Shown here: one piece after another, positions 1-64,000 of the stretch
How positions within the stretch are numbered: the stretch's first letter is position 1
Layout: each line of letters begins with the position of its first letter
Source: Lates calcarifer
Taxonomy: Eukaryota; Chordata; Actinopteri; Centropomidae
Reading direction: 5' to 3'
Length of the DNA: 64,000 bases
Assembly: GCF_001640805.2 (NCBI RefSeq)
Contig: NC_066847.1
Location: 26,493,504 to 26,557,503, forward strand
Notes under the pieces: generated by a model
The model's input: only the letters and a program-made list of their open reading frames with translations
Database searches by the model: none
What the model was told of the DNA's origin: nothing
Position numbers and translations under genes: made by a program

Positions 1-1467
1 GGTTCATCAATTGCACTCTAAATATTCTTGGTTTCTGAATATTAACTTTATAACTGTACAAGCTCTTTGTAGCATTTTATGCAAAATAAAAACTTGTATT
101 TTGCAGATGCTTCTTAGTGTTAGATTTGGATTATTTTTCTTACAGCTGTGCATAAAGCCAGTGTCTCTGGTTTGTGTTTGTTACTGTATTAACAAAATAT
201 AAGTCCAAGAAAACAAAGGGAGAGCAGAAATGCTGTTCACTTGTTCTGGCCCCAATTACTCACTCACAAGCTGGAGTGATCAAAAGCAGGCTCCTCTGTT
301 TTGTTATGGGGTTTCTTTTCTTAGGATTTTCCTGCAGGGAATTTTTGGGGAGCGTAGGAGTTTTTTATGACTACTGTGATTGAGGTTTTGAGAGCTGATG
401 AAAATACAATAATGTGCCGTGTGTTTTTAAAACCTCACTCATGTCCTTCGTAAGGCTCATCCTCCATACAGCGGAGCATATTACCGGCTTCGGTTTGATG
501 TCTTAAGGATTTGCCTTGTGGGAGAAGTGATTTTCTGTGAAGAATGCTGTATATGACAGATGTGATTGGCTGGTCAAAAGCATCTTTTTCAAAGAACAAG
601 AAAAAGAAAAATCTGTTGTGTGCAGCCGCTTCTTTCACATTAGACTGAATCTGCCTCCTTCAGGAGTGTGTCACAAGGCATTAGAAGCTAATTTAGAAAT
701 TTCCCACAATTAATTGCTGGAGACAGGGGGGCTATTAAGTTGGACACCCTGTGAGCAATTAGATCGAAGTTGTCATGTGCCGAGGAGAGCTTTAGTGTTC
801 ACACTGGGTTTGTGGTACAGTATATCAAGGTCATATGTATCTGGCTCAAGGCTGACTTTGTAATTCACCTCCCAGGTATTCTTTGATCTACATGTGTGGA
901 AAGAGTGGATGAAGAGCTGTGAGCAGTTGGCATTTATATATTATTTCCAGTGTTTCACACTGTGTTCTACAGTTTCTGGAAACACATTGTTAGCATGTAT
1001 TAATCAAGGAGCTGTCATCCTTTCCATGTTTTTACATTATTTATAGTAGGGTTTATTGTGTATAATCAGTATGTACTCAGAAATCTTATGAATTGCCAAT
1101 GTCTCTGCAGTACTATAAGAAATCCCTGACAATGTATATTCATAGTAACTGTCACATATAGTAACTGTCTGATTTGTATGCACATGGCAAGTGTCAGCGA
1201 TGAAGTTGAGATGCAGTGGCTGATATGCACAACCCATTAAAATGTCATTTACACTGACAGTATAGGAGTTGTGACCTGAACTGAGAGTCGGTTAATGGAT
1301 AGTGTAATTCTGTAAACATGTATTGTTCATTATGTAGTATTTTTAAATACTAACAGAGAGAAAGTCAAAATGGGAAGAGGAAAAAAGCCAAAAAACAACT
1401 TGTTAGCTTAAGTTCGTGAAATGATCAAAGATGCTCTCAGGTAACTCTAATGAAATCAGTAAATTAA
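1..1467. other. Intergenic sequence, no feature seen
   Basis: AT-rich sequence downstream of the csmd3 stop codon. Only short ORFs without recognisable domains occur. I see no splice-bounded coding segment, RNA gene or clear repeat in this stretch. Confidence 0.5.
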
Positions 1468-1812
1468 AGGAATAGTTTGACATTTTGAGAAATATGCTTA
1501 ATTTCTTTTTTGCTGAGAGTTAGAAGATCAATACCACTTTAATATGTGTACGCTAAATATGAAACTACGGCCTCAAGCCAGTTAGCTTAACTTAGCATGA
1601 AGACTAGAGAACAGTTAGCCTGGCTCTGCCCAAACTAAATTTGCCTACCAACACCTCTAAAGTTCTTGGCTGGCTACAGTAACTCGCTGGTGTCTCTGCT
1701 AGTTGCCTGGCAACCTCACAGTGACAACAAGAAAGAGATACTGACTGACATCGCATCTAAATCTCAGCAACAAAAAGAATAACCATATTTCCCAAAATGT
1801 CACACTATTCCT
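1468..1812. mobile_element. MITE-type nonautonomous DNA transposon with terminal inverted repeats
   Basis: The ends form inverted repeats. The left end (1468-1495) begins AGGAATAGTTTGACATTTTG, and the right end (1785-1812) is its reverse complement with 26 of 28 bases matching. The middle contains CTAAATATGAAACTACGGCC, TTAGCTTAACTTAGCATGAAG and TTGCCTGGCAACCTCAC, which I recognise from a very common percomorph fish repeat. No coding sequence is present. No clear target duplication was confirmed. Confidence 0.75.
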
Positions 1813-1884
1813 CGAAGGATCTTTCGAGAAACTTTTTTGTAAGTTCAGAAAGAAATGTAGCAACACATAAAAGTATTGTGTAAG

Positions 1885-2063
1885 GGGGTGCCCCCATAGC
1901 CGAATGGTTAGGGTGTGTACCGCATGGGCCTTGGTGCTCAGAGCAGTTAAACCCAGGTTCAGCTCCCTATCCAGTCGGACCCTTGTTGCTTGTCACTCTG
2001 CCACTCTCTCTCTCTCCATGTTTCCTGTCTCCCTCTCACTGTTCTATCATTAAAGGCTAAAAT
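1885..2063 (+). mobile_element. tRNA-derived SINE
   Basis: A polymerase III promoter is visible: A box TAGCCGAATGG at 1897-1907 and B box GGTTCAGCTCC at 1956-1966, spaced as in a tRNA. A tRNA-unrelated body follows, with a CT-rich run (1998-2016) and the end CTATCATTAAAGGC, as in a widespread fish SINE. The tRNA part cannot fold into a clean cloverleaf, so it is not a working tRNA gene. Confidence 0.72.
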
Positions 2064-3349
2064 TCAATGCAGAATGAATCTGAGACTGATCAGACACCTC
2101 CCTGATGGTACTGCACGATGGACAATAATCTTGACATCTAAAACGTTTCGCAGTATTGTATGCATATGAAAATTAACATTATTATAATTAAAAGTATGAC
2201 ATGATTTATGATTAGAACTGTTTGATAATTAATCATTTTGTTGGAATCTGCAAAATCCTTCCTGTGTTCAGCCTCAGTGACAATAATCCAACCCTGTCCA
2301 CCACAGACACACACACACACTTTTGCCCCTTCAATTGCTCTCATGGTAGTGTTGATAGCAATCACTGACCTCAGTTTAACATTCATCAATTCACAGCAAG
2401 CAGATTTCCTTGCTCTACTGTAGGCTATTTCCTGAAGCCCATGTGATTTAATGGTGGGTTAAAAAATTTATTTTGCTGAAATGGTTATGGAGGAATTTAC
2501 ATTATTCATCTACTTTAAGATTAAAAAGAGTATATTAAACTATATAACTCTTCTAGGTCGTGCTCTGTGAAACTGTTCCACAGAATATTAAATCCCAGCC
2601 TATTTTCCAAGACATAACCTTTACAAGAATTTCATTGTTATGAGAAGTGAAAATGCTGCTACTTACTACACGAATCATTAGGAACTTGTGCTCTTAAAAA
2701 CGTGGCAGCTCATGATGGTTCTGGTGATTTGGGGTCTGGTATCTTTCATTAAAATGTGTGGATGAAAATATTACGCAAAATGAATAAACATTTTTTGGTC
2801 CTGAGACAATTAAGACATAAAATTCAGAGAGCTTTACCTGAGTTTAAGTGTGTCTCTAACTGATATTTCCTTGGGGTTTTCCTTTCTCAACAGCTTCCCA
2901 TCTGTAAAAAGAACAGTCCACCACCCTGAGGACATCTGGCCAAGAGAGAGTGGTTGAAAATGGCTCATTAGTGAAAGACTGAAATATGCAGCCAGAGAGA
3001 GGCTAGTTAGTCAACTGACAATCCAGCACATTAGAGGCAGAAGATCCATGAAAGCAAACACAACTCATTATGCTTTGACATGCACGAGGGAAGAAAACCA
3101 ACAACTTCGCTGACTTGTGTTCTCTTGGCACACACAAAAGAAATTATGCAATGCAGGATAGAAAGTGAAAAACTCTGCCTTTTAGAGGATTCTGTCAGCA
3201 GTGCTCATTCAGATCAATAACTGTTCCTGTTTCATTCTGGTGAGAAAACTATTGTTGTGTACAAATCCATGAGAACTTCCATCTATCATGCAATGTGTCA
3301 ATATTGCTGGCTGGTGATGTTGGGGGTTGATTTCATGGGACGCATTCAA
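2064..3349. other. Intergenic sequence, no gene seen
   Basis: AT-rich sequence with a short CA run at 2305-2320. No coding signal, RNA gene or clear repeat boundary was recognised. Confidence 0.5.
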
Positions 3350-3610
3350 CCCCTTGATGAAAATGGAGGACCACCACGGGGTATCTGAACATCAGAGGCA
3401 GCCAGGAACATCCCTTCATTGTACCCGTGCATGCACCTCTGCAAATTGATTTTCCCCAGCAGACACATGCCCATGCCACAAGACCGCAAATGCCTCCATG
3501 AACAGGACAGTGAAATCAGCTTACTGCACTAACCTGCTCAGTCACCAGATCTCAACTGAGCATTTGTAGGGATGACATGGTACAAACTGCTGCAGAGGCC
3601 CAATGCTGAA
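3350..3610 (+). pseudogene. Decayed DNA-transposon transposase fragment
   Basis: Around 3535-3590 the + strand reads P-A-Q-S-P-D-L-N and, after a lesion and one-base shift, E-H-L-(stop)-D-D-M-V-Q, the pattern of the catalytic S-P-D-L-N-P-I-E-H-L-W-D block of Tc1/mariner-type transposases. Upstream near 3460-3490 Q-Q-T-H-A-H-A-T-R resembles the Q-D-N-A-x-P-H-x-A-R block. Several stops and frame changes interrupt it. Ends of the element were not found. The description is of the decayed copy only. Confidence 0.45.
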
Positions 3611-4860
3611 CACCAGAGATTCCTCAAGGGATTCTCCGACACAGAGACCAGACCTTTAATTAAGCTATGCTGTTCTAACAGCAAACAGGGGGTCAAGTCA
3701 GTTAGAAGGTGTTATTATTAAGTGCATTACACTGAGCATACACCCATTCTGAACAAACACCCTGAGTCTTTCTGACATCTCAGCCTAGCACCAGCTTATA
3801 TTACATCATCACCCTATGGGTAAAATCTGCTTGACGAAGCTTCGGAGAAACTTCAATGGAAAATCCTTCTGGCAAATATTTCTAATCCATACACAAATCC
3901 TAGGCTTAGACTTTAAAGTATATGCTTAACCTGAGTCTGAAATCAAACCATTTCCTGCCAGTCAAGAGCATGTTCTTTGATTTTTATGAGGCTTCTTCAT
4001 ACTTTCTTTATCTAGTGTTCTGTGATCTCTGTCACACTCCCTTGCGGACCATCTCGGCTTTGATTGCTGCAATTAGCTTCATCTTAGTTCATTACATAAT
4101 GTCCAGACAAACTGACACCTCCTCATGTTGCAAAGTCTGTGGCACTTATCCACTTATTCACTTATTTCAATCCAGTCTGTCACAAAGTTATGTTTTATAT
4201 ATATATGTATATATATGTATATATGTATGTATATATATGTATGTATGTTTCAATCTGCTCTTCCTATTTTAGAGTAACTTTCAGCTATTTGTAAGCACTG
4301 ATAGTGACAGAGAGAGGGGTAGGCTAAATGAGACTCAGATCACAGCAGAGACAAGAACAGCTCAGAGTAGCTAATGCAGCAGTTTTACCGTTCTTGCATG
4401 TGTGGATGGATGATGTGCATGATGAAAAGTCAAACTGTGCTTCCATTTCACGTCTTTTAAAATGTCTTTGAGACTTGAATGAGAATGAAATTCTGGTCAC
4501 ACCAGATGTAAATGTTAACAAGGATTATTAGCTGCAATGCATTGCTACAGGCAATGGCTAATAAAGACCCACAATATCCCTTGCATGGAGATAATATCAA
4601 TCCTAAGCTTATTTTGGAGAAACCAAGCAGTAATCAGCAAGTGGAAAACTCTTTTTAAAAAACCGTAAAGCTGCAACAGAAAGAGGCAGCAGAGGCAGCT
4701 GACTGAATGATAAAACAACCAAATCAACTCTCTGCTTAACACAGTGCAACAGCTTTCCTTACATTGCAAATACTGTAGCAGAGCACAGAATTCATTACGG
4801 AGGCAAAACCAAGCAATAACATCTTTATCAATAAAAGAGAATAGAAACATCAAAGCTCAT
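3611..4860. other. Intergenic sequence with a TA/TG-rich repeat
   Basis: No gene was recognised. The stretch contains the TATATG-type simple repeat at 4195-4248. ORFs here are short and lack recognisable domains. Confidence 0.5.
4195..4248. repeat. Imperfect TATG/TA simple repeat
   Basis: Alternating TA and TG units run over about 54 bases, for example TATATATGTATATATATGTA. The sequence accounts for the Y-I-Y-V-Y-like ORF end seen here and is not coding. Confidence 0.85.
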
Positions 4861-7293
4861 TATTTTATATTTTATATATAAATTAAGGATTTATACATTG
4901 CTCATAAAGAAAAAATACAAAACATTTTTTGATCTTACATGACATTTACATGTGGGATTTTACACAACATATTCAATAACTTACAAATGCTTTATTTGCA
5001 TAAAAAATATATCTCTTTACAAAAGTTTTGTTATATGTACATATTCATATACACAGGATCTTGAATGGAATAACAATTGTGTGGTACATTTAAAAGCACT
5101 CTACTCTACTCTGGAGTCTGATGTGTGACTGACTTGCTGTTTACTGTTTTTACCCAATGCGTTTCTTTTCTCATCCATAAGAAATATGAACTCGCAAAAT
5201 ATATTACATATCGATAACACAAGACATCTTGCCAAAGAATGCCATCAAGTATCAAAACTGTATAAATGTACAAAATGTAACAGCAATGACAGGAATCAAC
5301 ATAGTCGTACAAAGTACTATAGCAGCAATTGCTATACTGGATCGCTTTTTGCCAACATGCACAGGTATGAAACTATGAGCTGCTTTTCAAACACACCTCT
5401 TCTTAGATAAACCATCAGAGTTGACATCACTCAGCAAAATCACTGCAAACTGTACAGATAAATTACACTGATGTACAGTTTTACTAATGCAATAAATGTT
5501 ACATCTTCCTTAAAAACATATGCCCATACAGTATTCAAGGCACTGCAATGATGTACAAATGTGATGACAGTGTCGAATTTCTATTCATTTTTAAAACATG
5601 GATGAACTTGGACAATAGTACAATACTGATGGTGGCTCATGTATAAGTGTGCAAATTTTTTCTTGTGGACTGTACATTTGTTGGCTGAAGCTGATGGTTC
5701 AATAAGACATTGAAATAACGGTTTGAATGAGTGGACGTCAATAAAATAGGCCAAGGTCTGTATTCATCGAGTGTCTCAGAGTAGGAGTATGGATCAAGAA
5801 TTTACTAAGGCACGGTTTCCCAAAAGAATTATAGAACAACAAACACTGCTCAGTTTATGAAAACTAGAGATGATGTGGAAGTTGCATTTGTTCAAACTTG
5901 GAATTACTCTTAAGTAAGGCAGATGCATGTCAACATTTTCTATCAACTTAAAACAAGACAACAAGCTTCATCTGACCTCAGACTGGCAACTGACATATCT
6001 TTGCACTAAGAGTTACCAACATCCAGGCTTAAATAAACTTCTGGGAAACCTGGCCAGCTGTAGAAACTGTGCACTGTGGGTATTCTCAACCTTCTCAAAC
6101 AAGACTGAAATAATTAAGCATGGAACTCCTACTTTGAGATTCTTGATACATACAGGTTCAATGCTGGGGTTAATTCACTCCATATTTTGTTTATTTGGGA
6201 CACAGACCGACTCAGAGCTGGAAAATCATCATAAGAAAAAAACAAATACTTAAAAATAAATCAGTTTTCACTACTCTTTCAGTAACTTAAGGACAGGTTA
6301 AATAGATGGATGATTTAAGTACGGGCCCACGTAACCAATACCATGAAAAGTTTGCCTCAACTAGACTGTCAGACTAGTCAGCAATTTAAACTCTCATAGT
6401 TAAAGATCATTTCTGTCAAAAACAAAATTCATTGCACACATCTTGATAATAAATGCTCTAATAAATCTCTCTTGTAAAGAAAACATACTCTGTTGTTTGA
6501 GCCTGCACTGTAACAATAAAAGCCCCAGCATTCCCAACAGCATTCCAAAAATTGTACTGCACTATAGTAATTAAATCCCTGGCCATATATTTCATCAGTA
6601 GGAGGTACCATCCAATTAAGAGGTATAATTGAGCATATAACTTCAAACAACCTACTGCACAGATGCTATTCAAAGAGAGGCATTTTCTTCTTTACTTCCT
6701 CATTGCCTCTCACACACCCCACTGTTTGGAAAACAAACTCTGAAGATTACATTGATAAACTCACAGTTGAAAGGCTCCTCACCTCCGAAAGAGAAAATAA
6801 CTCTCATCAGGATGAATGTGAGACTAAGACAAAAACAAACAAAAAAAAGTTCTAGATCGGGGCTGTTTTTTCAGGAAAAAAAGTTTTAATTTTTAATTTG
6901 GCATTGTGAAGTAACCCCTCTATATTTATACTGCAGAGCATAAAATACTCTATTTTATCTATATGCCAGAGGCTCTTTTTATTCATGAAGCCAACACTCA
7001 CAGAGTGTAAAGAACACTTCTCTTCACCAAGCAATGGGAAGATCTGGAAAGGTGTGAAACCTCCCCTTCTTCTCTCTTAAATCTTTTACCTTCTGTATAT
7101 GATTATTTGCAACCGTAAGTGTTGCTGATAGTGTGCTTTATGTTTCTGAGCAATTCTGTGTCCTTGCTGTATGTCACCAGAAACAGGGAAAATATAAATA
7201 TGTCTATATATATTCATGTTAGGAAAACAAGGATTTTCATCTCTGTTTCTGTCTCTTTCTCTCCTTCTGTCCTTCTCTCATACTCAGTAGACA
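4861..7293 (-). other. csmd3: Putative 3' UTR of csmd3 (extent uncertain)
   Basis: The stretch just past the stop codon on the coding strand is AT-rich and contains no recognisable repeat or coding sequence. Candidate AATAAA signals on the minus strand lie at 6983-6978, about 310 nt past the stop, at 6195-6190, and at 4996-4991 about 2.3 kb past it. A UGUACAUA (Pumilio-type) element lies at 5041-5034. Which signal is used cannot be decided from sequence alone. Long 3' UTRs are common in brain genes, so the distal site is plausible. Confidence 0.35.
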
Positions 7294-59621
<52,328 letters not shown>

Positions 59622-62600
59622 CTGGAAGGGGAAAAAAATAATAAGGGATAGACCACATTAGTGGAAAACAAAGTGACAGAGGAGGAATACCAGAGAAAGC
59701 AAGAGGAGAGAAAAGGACAGAGGGCAGACAAGGAAAGCTGTGAAAACAGAGAGGTGAAAGCCCAGTGGAGGCAGAAAAGGCAACATGAGGTGAAATAAGG
59801 AAAGACAGGAATGCTCCACTGTGACAGTAGGAATTACATTGAAAAAAATAACTAGTCCTGAAACAATTACATTTCAGCCCGGCTGATACTGTGCCTTAGG
59901 GCTAAGCTGGTGAGTCTGCTGTTGTCATCAGGCTCCCCTGATATCAATCTATCAAATAATAATACACGGTAGGTGAGACAGCTAACTTTGTATGGAAAAA
60001 TGGTGTGTATGTGTACAGCTGTGTGTGTTTGTCTGTTTGAGTTCATGGCCATCAGCTCAGAGCTCTCCCTTCATTTCCTGTAGGCTGGCATGTCTGAAAT
60101 AATGACTGTCCTGTTTCTTTCTTTTCCTTTTCTGCTGGTAACAGAAGTTTCTCTTCTGGGCCACTAGTGAAGAAACATGACGCATATAAAAGGTTAATGC
60201 GAACAACTGTTCCAGATAAAAAGGTCACTGGAAACAATCGGACATATATCAAGAAAAAAAAAGCCAAGAGGAAAAAATTGTAACACAAAGCAGTCTGAAT
60301 ATTGCTGCTAGCGAGTCACTGCAAAAGTTTCAACTGGCTGAGCTAGAACAGCCTTTGGCTCAAAGATAACAGGCAGCTACGATCACCAGAAAGTCAAAGT
60401 CAGTGATTTTCTAAATAACAAATGCATTTGTTAAACCACACAATACACCAAAAGCTCTCTATGGGCACAGAGGTCAAAAAATTTCTCATCACATTATTGC
60501 AACAAAGAGAATTAATATGTAAATAATAAAACAGAAAGCATGGCAGGGTTTGTGCACAGTTGAATCAATATTTATGGAAACACTGTAGTGTATTCATTAG
60601 GGAGGCAACAAATCTCAACTCGATCTATTCAGAAAATAAATTAACATAGCAATTTAATATGAAAAAGTAATATTTCTTTACTACTATCACTTGACAGTTT
60701 TTGGGAAACATGATCAATATTTTCCTGTGCATATGTGTATAAAGATTTTCTGATCAGCTGCTTTTTCTTTTTGTATTTTTAAAAACAGTCCCATTTTTAC
60801 ATACTTATTTTCCAATCACTGTGCTCTCTTGTTTTATTATGTGCTCTGTAATGAGCATATACTGCAGAAAATAGAAAAACAAAAAACCTCGACCTGCTCC
60901 CAACTGTACATAAGAAAAAGCAGTTTCAGTTTTAATTTTACTGACAGTTAGTTATTTAAAAACTTTGTCATCTGAGGTCCACACTTTCCCAAAGAGAAAT
61001 ATTAGTGTGTTTTTGTGCAGTTAAGAGACCTGATTTTGCATTTGAGATGATAAACAAGGTCTGTGGCTCTCAATTTTAGCAGGAGAGTTATGACTCTCAC
61101 TGGTAATATGATGGAGCTCAGAATGGGGTCTTCAGTTGGTGCAGTTGCAGCAATTCACACAGCTGCTTCCTCAGTTCTGTCATAAGCATGAGCCTGTGGG
61201 AAAATTTGTCACAGAGCCCATACTAAGTCAGCTTAAGGAACACGTGAAATAAGTTCTATTAACGATTACTGACTTCAGTTCAGTCTTTTCCTACACATTA
61301 TTACACTGTGCTTGCCAAGCCAAAAACCCTTTATACACTTTATTCCTTCATTCCCATTCCCTGCAGCACTTTGCTATATTGTAAGGTTTTAGGATATACA
61401 TGATATATTGTTATATGTTGTTATATTGGCAAGAATATCTGATGCACTGTACATACAGCCATCTATTTGGTGAGAGTTTGTTATTGAAATAATTGAGCCC
61501 TCAGTACTTGTGTAATAAGCTAACGTTGCCAGGCAACAAACACAGGTCTTTCCAGTAAGCACAGTTATTGCTTTGCCTCAAACTTTAGGTGCAGGGATTA
61601 AAAAGATGTATTATGAGAGGCTTAAAACTGTTTCAGACATTTCAATACTGGTTTTTAGGATGACCATGATAAGGATAGGAAGATATTCTAAGAGCAGACC
61701 TAGACTTACAATGTACTCATATGATGGCTTGGCTATACTTCAAATTTAGTCCTCTGTACCATAGTGTAACACAACTGTTATTTGCTATAATGGCATACAG
61801 TGCATTCCAATATGATTTGTTTAAAAGAGCTAGCACTGGTAATTGTTAAATCTTGCGAACACTGCAAGACATGCCATAGTAATTCCTCGTGCAAACCACC
61901 AGTTTTTTACCTCAGCAGTGTGTGTATGGAATGACAATATGAGGACACTGAGCGTTACATATTGTTGGAAATAACAGAGAAATAAATTAGTAAGTTACAG
62001 CAGAAATAGTTTTTCATTTGATTTTCTGAAAGACATGAAAATCAATGAGAATATGAAGGCAGGGAGTAATATGACAACATTTAATGGGTTACACTCAACC
62101 TTGGTGTGGCAGATGGTTTACCAAACAAACACAGCAGTCAACTCAATTGTGGCTCTATCCTTGATCAAAGCTACTGCATAACCTTCCTCATAGGCTTTTA
62201 CCAAAGACAGAGCCTAGGGGAAATATCTTAAAAACCAGGGGTATTTAGGGGTGAAACTGCATATCCATGCAAGGACATTTCAGTGTTATCTTATAAGCAT
62301 AAAATTGCAATTAACACAGAGTTGACAGCAAACAAAATCGGAATCTGGGAACACAAGAATTTTTTTCCTGCCCTATCGGCAAGCTGCCAACAGGAAATGG
62401 CCCTTTACAAGCTTATTGTAGCAGTCTCTTGGATGTGAATAGCAGGTCAACTCAAATTAAGTTCAACTTTACATGTCCCAAGGAGAGCAATTAGCTTCTT
62501 GCTACAGGTGGCACAAAGACATTACATATCCAACATAAGAAAATGTAATGAATTCTTGACTACCATAATGAAGTGATCCATGGAAACGTCAGACAATGAA

Positions 62601-64000
62601 CGACTAATCCAGATGTCCCAAAATAGTCCTGACTATGCATGTGCCAATTTAAGGCTCGGGGCAGGTTTTAAGGAGCAATTCAATCAAGATATCCTGATAT
62701 ATGATGACTAATCATATGACACATTATGCTGAATGTTTCTTTTTTTGGGTTTTCTTTATTGGGCTAATTTGTTTTAAAAATATATTTCATTTTCAATTTA
62801 GCATAATCTGACTAAGAGGACCCATTGCCTGGGCAGTGTAAAACACAATTTACTATGAAGCACGAGAGCCTGTGCTGTCCAACATCAAAACACCTTAAAC
62901 ATCTCAAATTCTGGTATATGACTGATTGCCTTGGACAATGAAATTAACAGAAAACAATGTTATGTTTTACCCATAAAGTCCCAAAATGCTTTACCCATCT
63001 GGATTTTGGGGGGTTAATTTAGTTGCTCACATTAAACCCTGTGAAATCAGTTCAAGTACAGTATGTGAGTTTTAGCTGATAGGAGTTAGTTGGTCTTGGC
63101 AGAGCTCTGTGTAGTCAGTAACACATGAAAAGGTGAGCTGGCAAGATCAACATAACACGAGAGCTTGAAATATCTTCCACTACTCTCAAGTGACTGACTG
63201 CCCTCACTTGGCACAAAAGAAACATATTAAATTATTCCAAACTACTCCTATTGTTGCCTATTTGTTAATTTGGTCACTCTCAAACACACAATCGAATTAA
63301 GCTTTGGAAAGCATTTTACTACAATTCCATTCATGTCAGGATAATACAACATTTGTATGCCAGACCATTACAACGCAGCATGCAATGCAGCTTTTCTCTC
63401 CTTTGTTTTCTATCTCTCTTTACTCTGCAATGTCTAACAAGCTAATAAAATGCTGCAGGACTTCATATCCCTCATGCTTTTATAAATTTTTAATGTTGAA
63501 AAATGCTTGGTAAGCCCAGTGCAGCACATGTAAAGGTGGGCTTTGTTTTCAAGTCCTCCACACAGACACCTACATCAATGCAAATTTTATCAAATTGCTA
63601 TGCTTTTGGTCTCTTTGACCTTTGTGCATAAACTAATAGAGGTATTCACTGACAGTCCTGCATGTAGCCTTTATGAATAAAGTATAAGCTATGAGTAGCT
63701 TCTAGATCCTGGATCACTGGTGAGGTCACTTGACTTAGGCTTTGCTATTACTATGTGCTGCTTTATTTGTGACTCTTTTTTATATCGTAGAATGAAATCA
63801 GCCAATTTCTTACTTGTGAGAGCAAAACAATGTCAGCTGCAAAATCGCTCCAGGGGAGAACCAAGATATCAAGTCAGACATCAAATAATAACACCCAGGG
63901 ATGAGCAAATAGGTTCCAAATCACTAGTCCTATTCTAAGATGCTTTATGAATGCAGGCACAGAGTTTGTTGAGTATCTGTCGCGCCTTGATCACCAGTCC
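59622..64000 (-). other. 5' intron sequence, truncated by the window
   Basis: The sequence upstream of the CUB exon is CU-rich on the coding strand over about 59625-59790. I searched for the preceding sushi exon (four cysteines, P-G-x-P, T-W-S-G) on the minus strand and saw none, so it lies beyond 64000. The rest is AT-rich without recognised repeats. Confidence 0.65.

Noticed and set aside
1885..1966. Possible tRNA gene
   Set aside because: A and B boxes are present, but the arms do not pair into a cloverleaf and a SINE body follows directly.
63940..64000. Possible exon at the window edge (minus-strand open frame)
   Set aside because: No cysteine pattern, sushi or CUB feature is visible and the segment is cut by the window end.

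Overview
This window is vertebrate genomic DNA, most likely from a teleost fish and probably a percomorph. The fish call rests on compact introns (0.4 to 6.4 kb), GT-AG splice sites throughout, and recognisable fish repeats: two tRNA-derived SINEs, a 'TTAAAGGAATAGTTTGACATTTTG'-type MITE and a decayed Tc1-like transposon. No bacterial-style operon, CRISPR array, rRNA gene or functional tRNA gene was seen.

The window holds one recognisable gene, on the minus strand: the 3' part of a CUB-and-Sushi multiple-domains gene, best matched to csmd3. I placed 24 exons between 59621 (5') and 7294 (stop codon). Joined, they give one uninterrupted frame of 1256 complete codons, preceded by two bases of a split codon. 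The protein order is one CUB domain on two exons, 15 sushi (CCP) domains in tandem (13 on a single exon, one CUB-adjacent on a single exon, one split over two exons), a cysteine-free membrane-proximal region on four small exons, a transmembrane helix, and a 55-residue cytoplasmic tail ending in T-M-V. The 5' part of the gene (the earlier CUB-sushi pairs and the signal peptide) lies beyond 64000.

Layout along the + strand: 1-7293 is downstream sequence with a MITE, a SINE, a decayed transposase and a possible long 3' UTR; 7294-13344 carries the tail, membrane-spanning, juxtamembrane and last sushi exons; 13345-19757 is a large intron with a Tc1-like element; 19758-33072 and 37809-57639 carry the sushi exons, with a long AGAT microsatellite at 41977-42113; 58863-59621 is the last CUB domain; 59622-64000 is intron in which no exon was seen.

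The encoded segment is the membrane-proximal half of a large type I neuronal surface protein. The sushi rod is expected to mediate binding, possibly to complement, the juxtamembrane region would hold it off the membrane, and the tail carries an FxNPxY motif and a class I PDZ ligand. I see no new multi-gene system. The most interesting points are the cysteine-free juxtamembrane domain, the hidden split-sushi exon, the tail motifs, and unusually long pyrimidine tracts before many acceptors.
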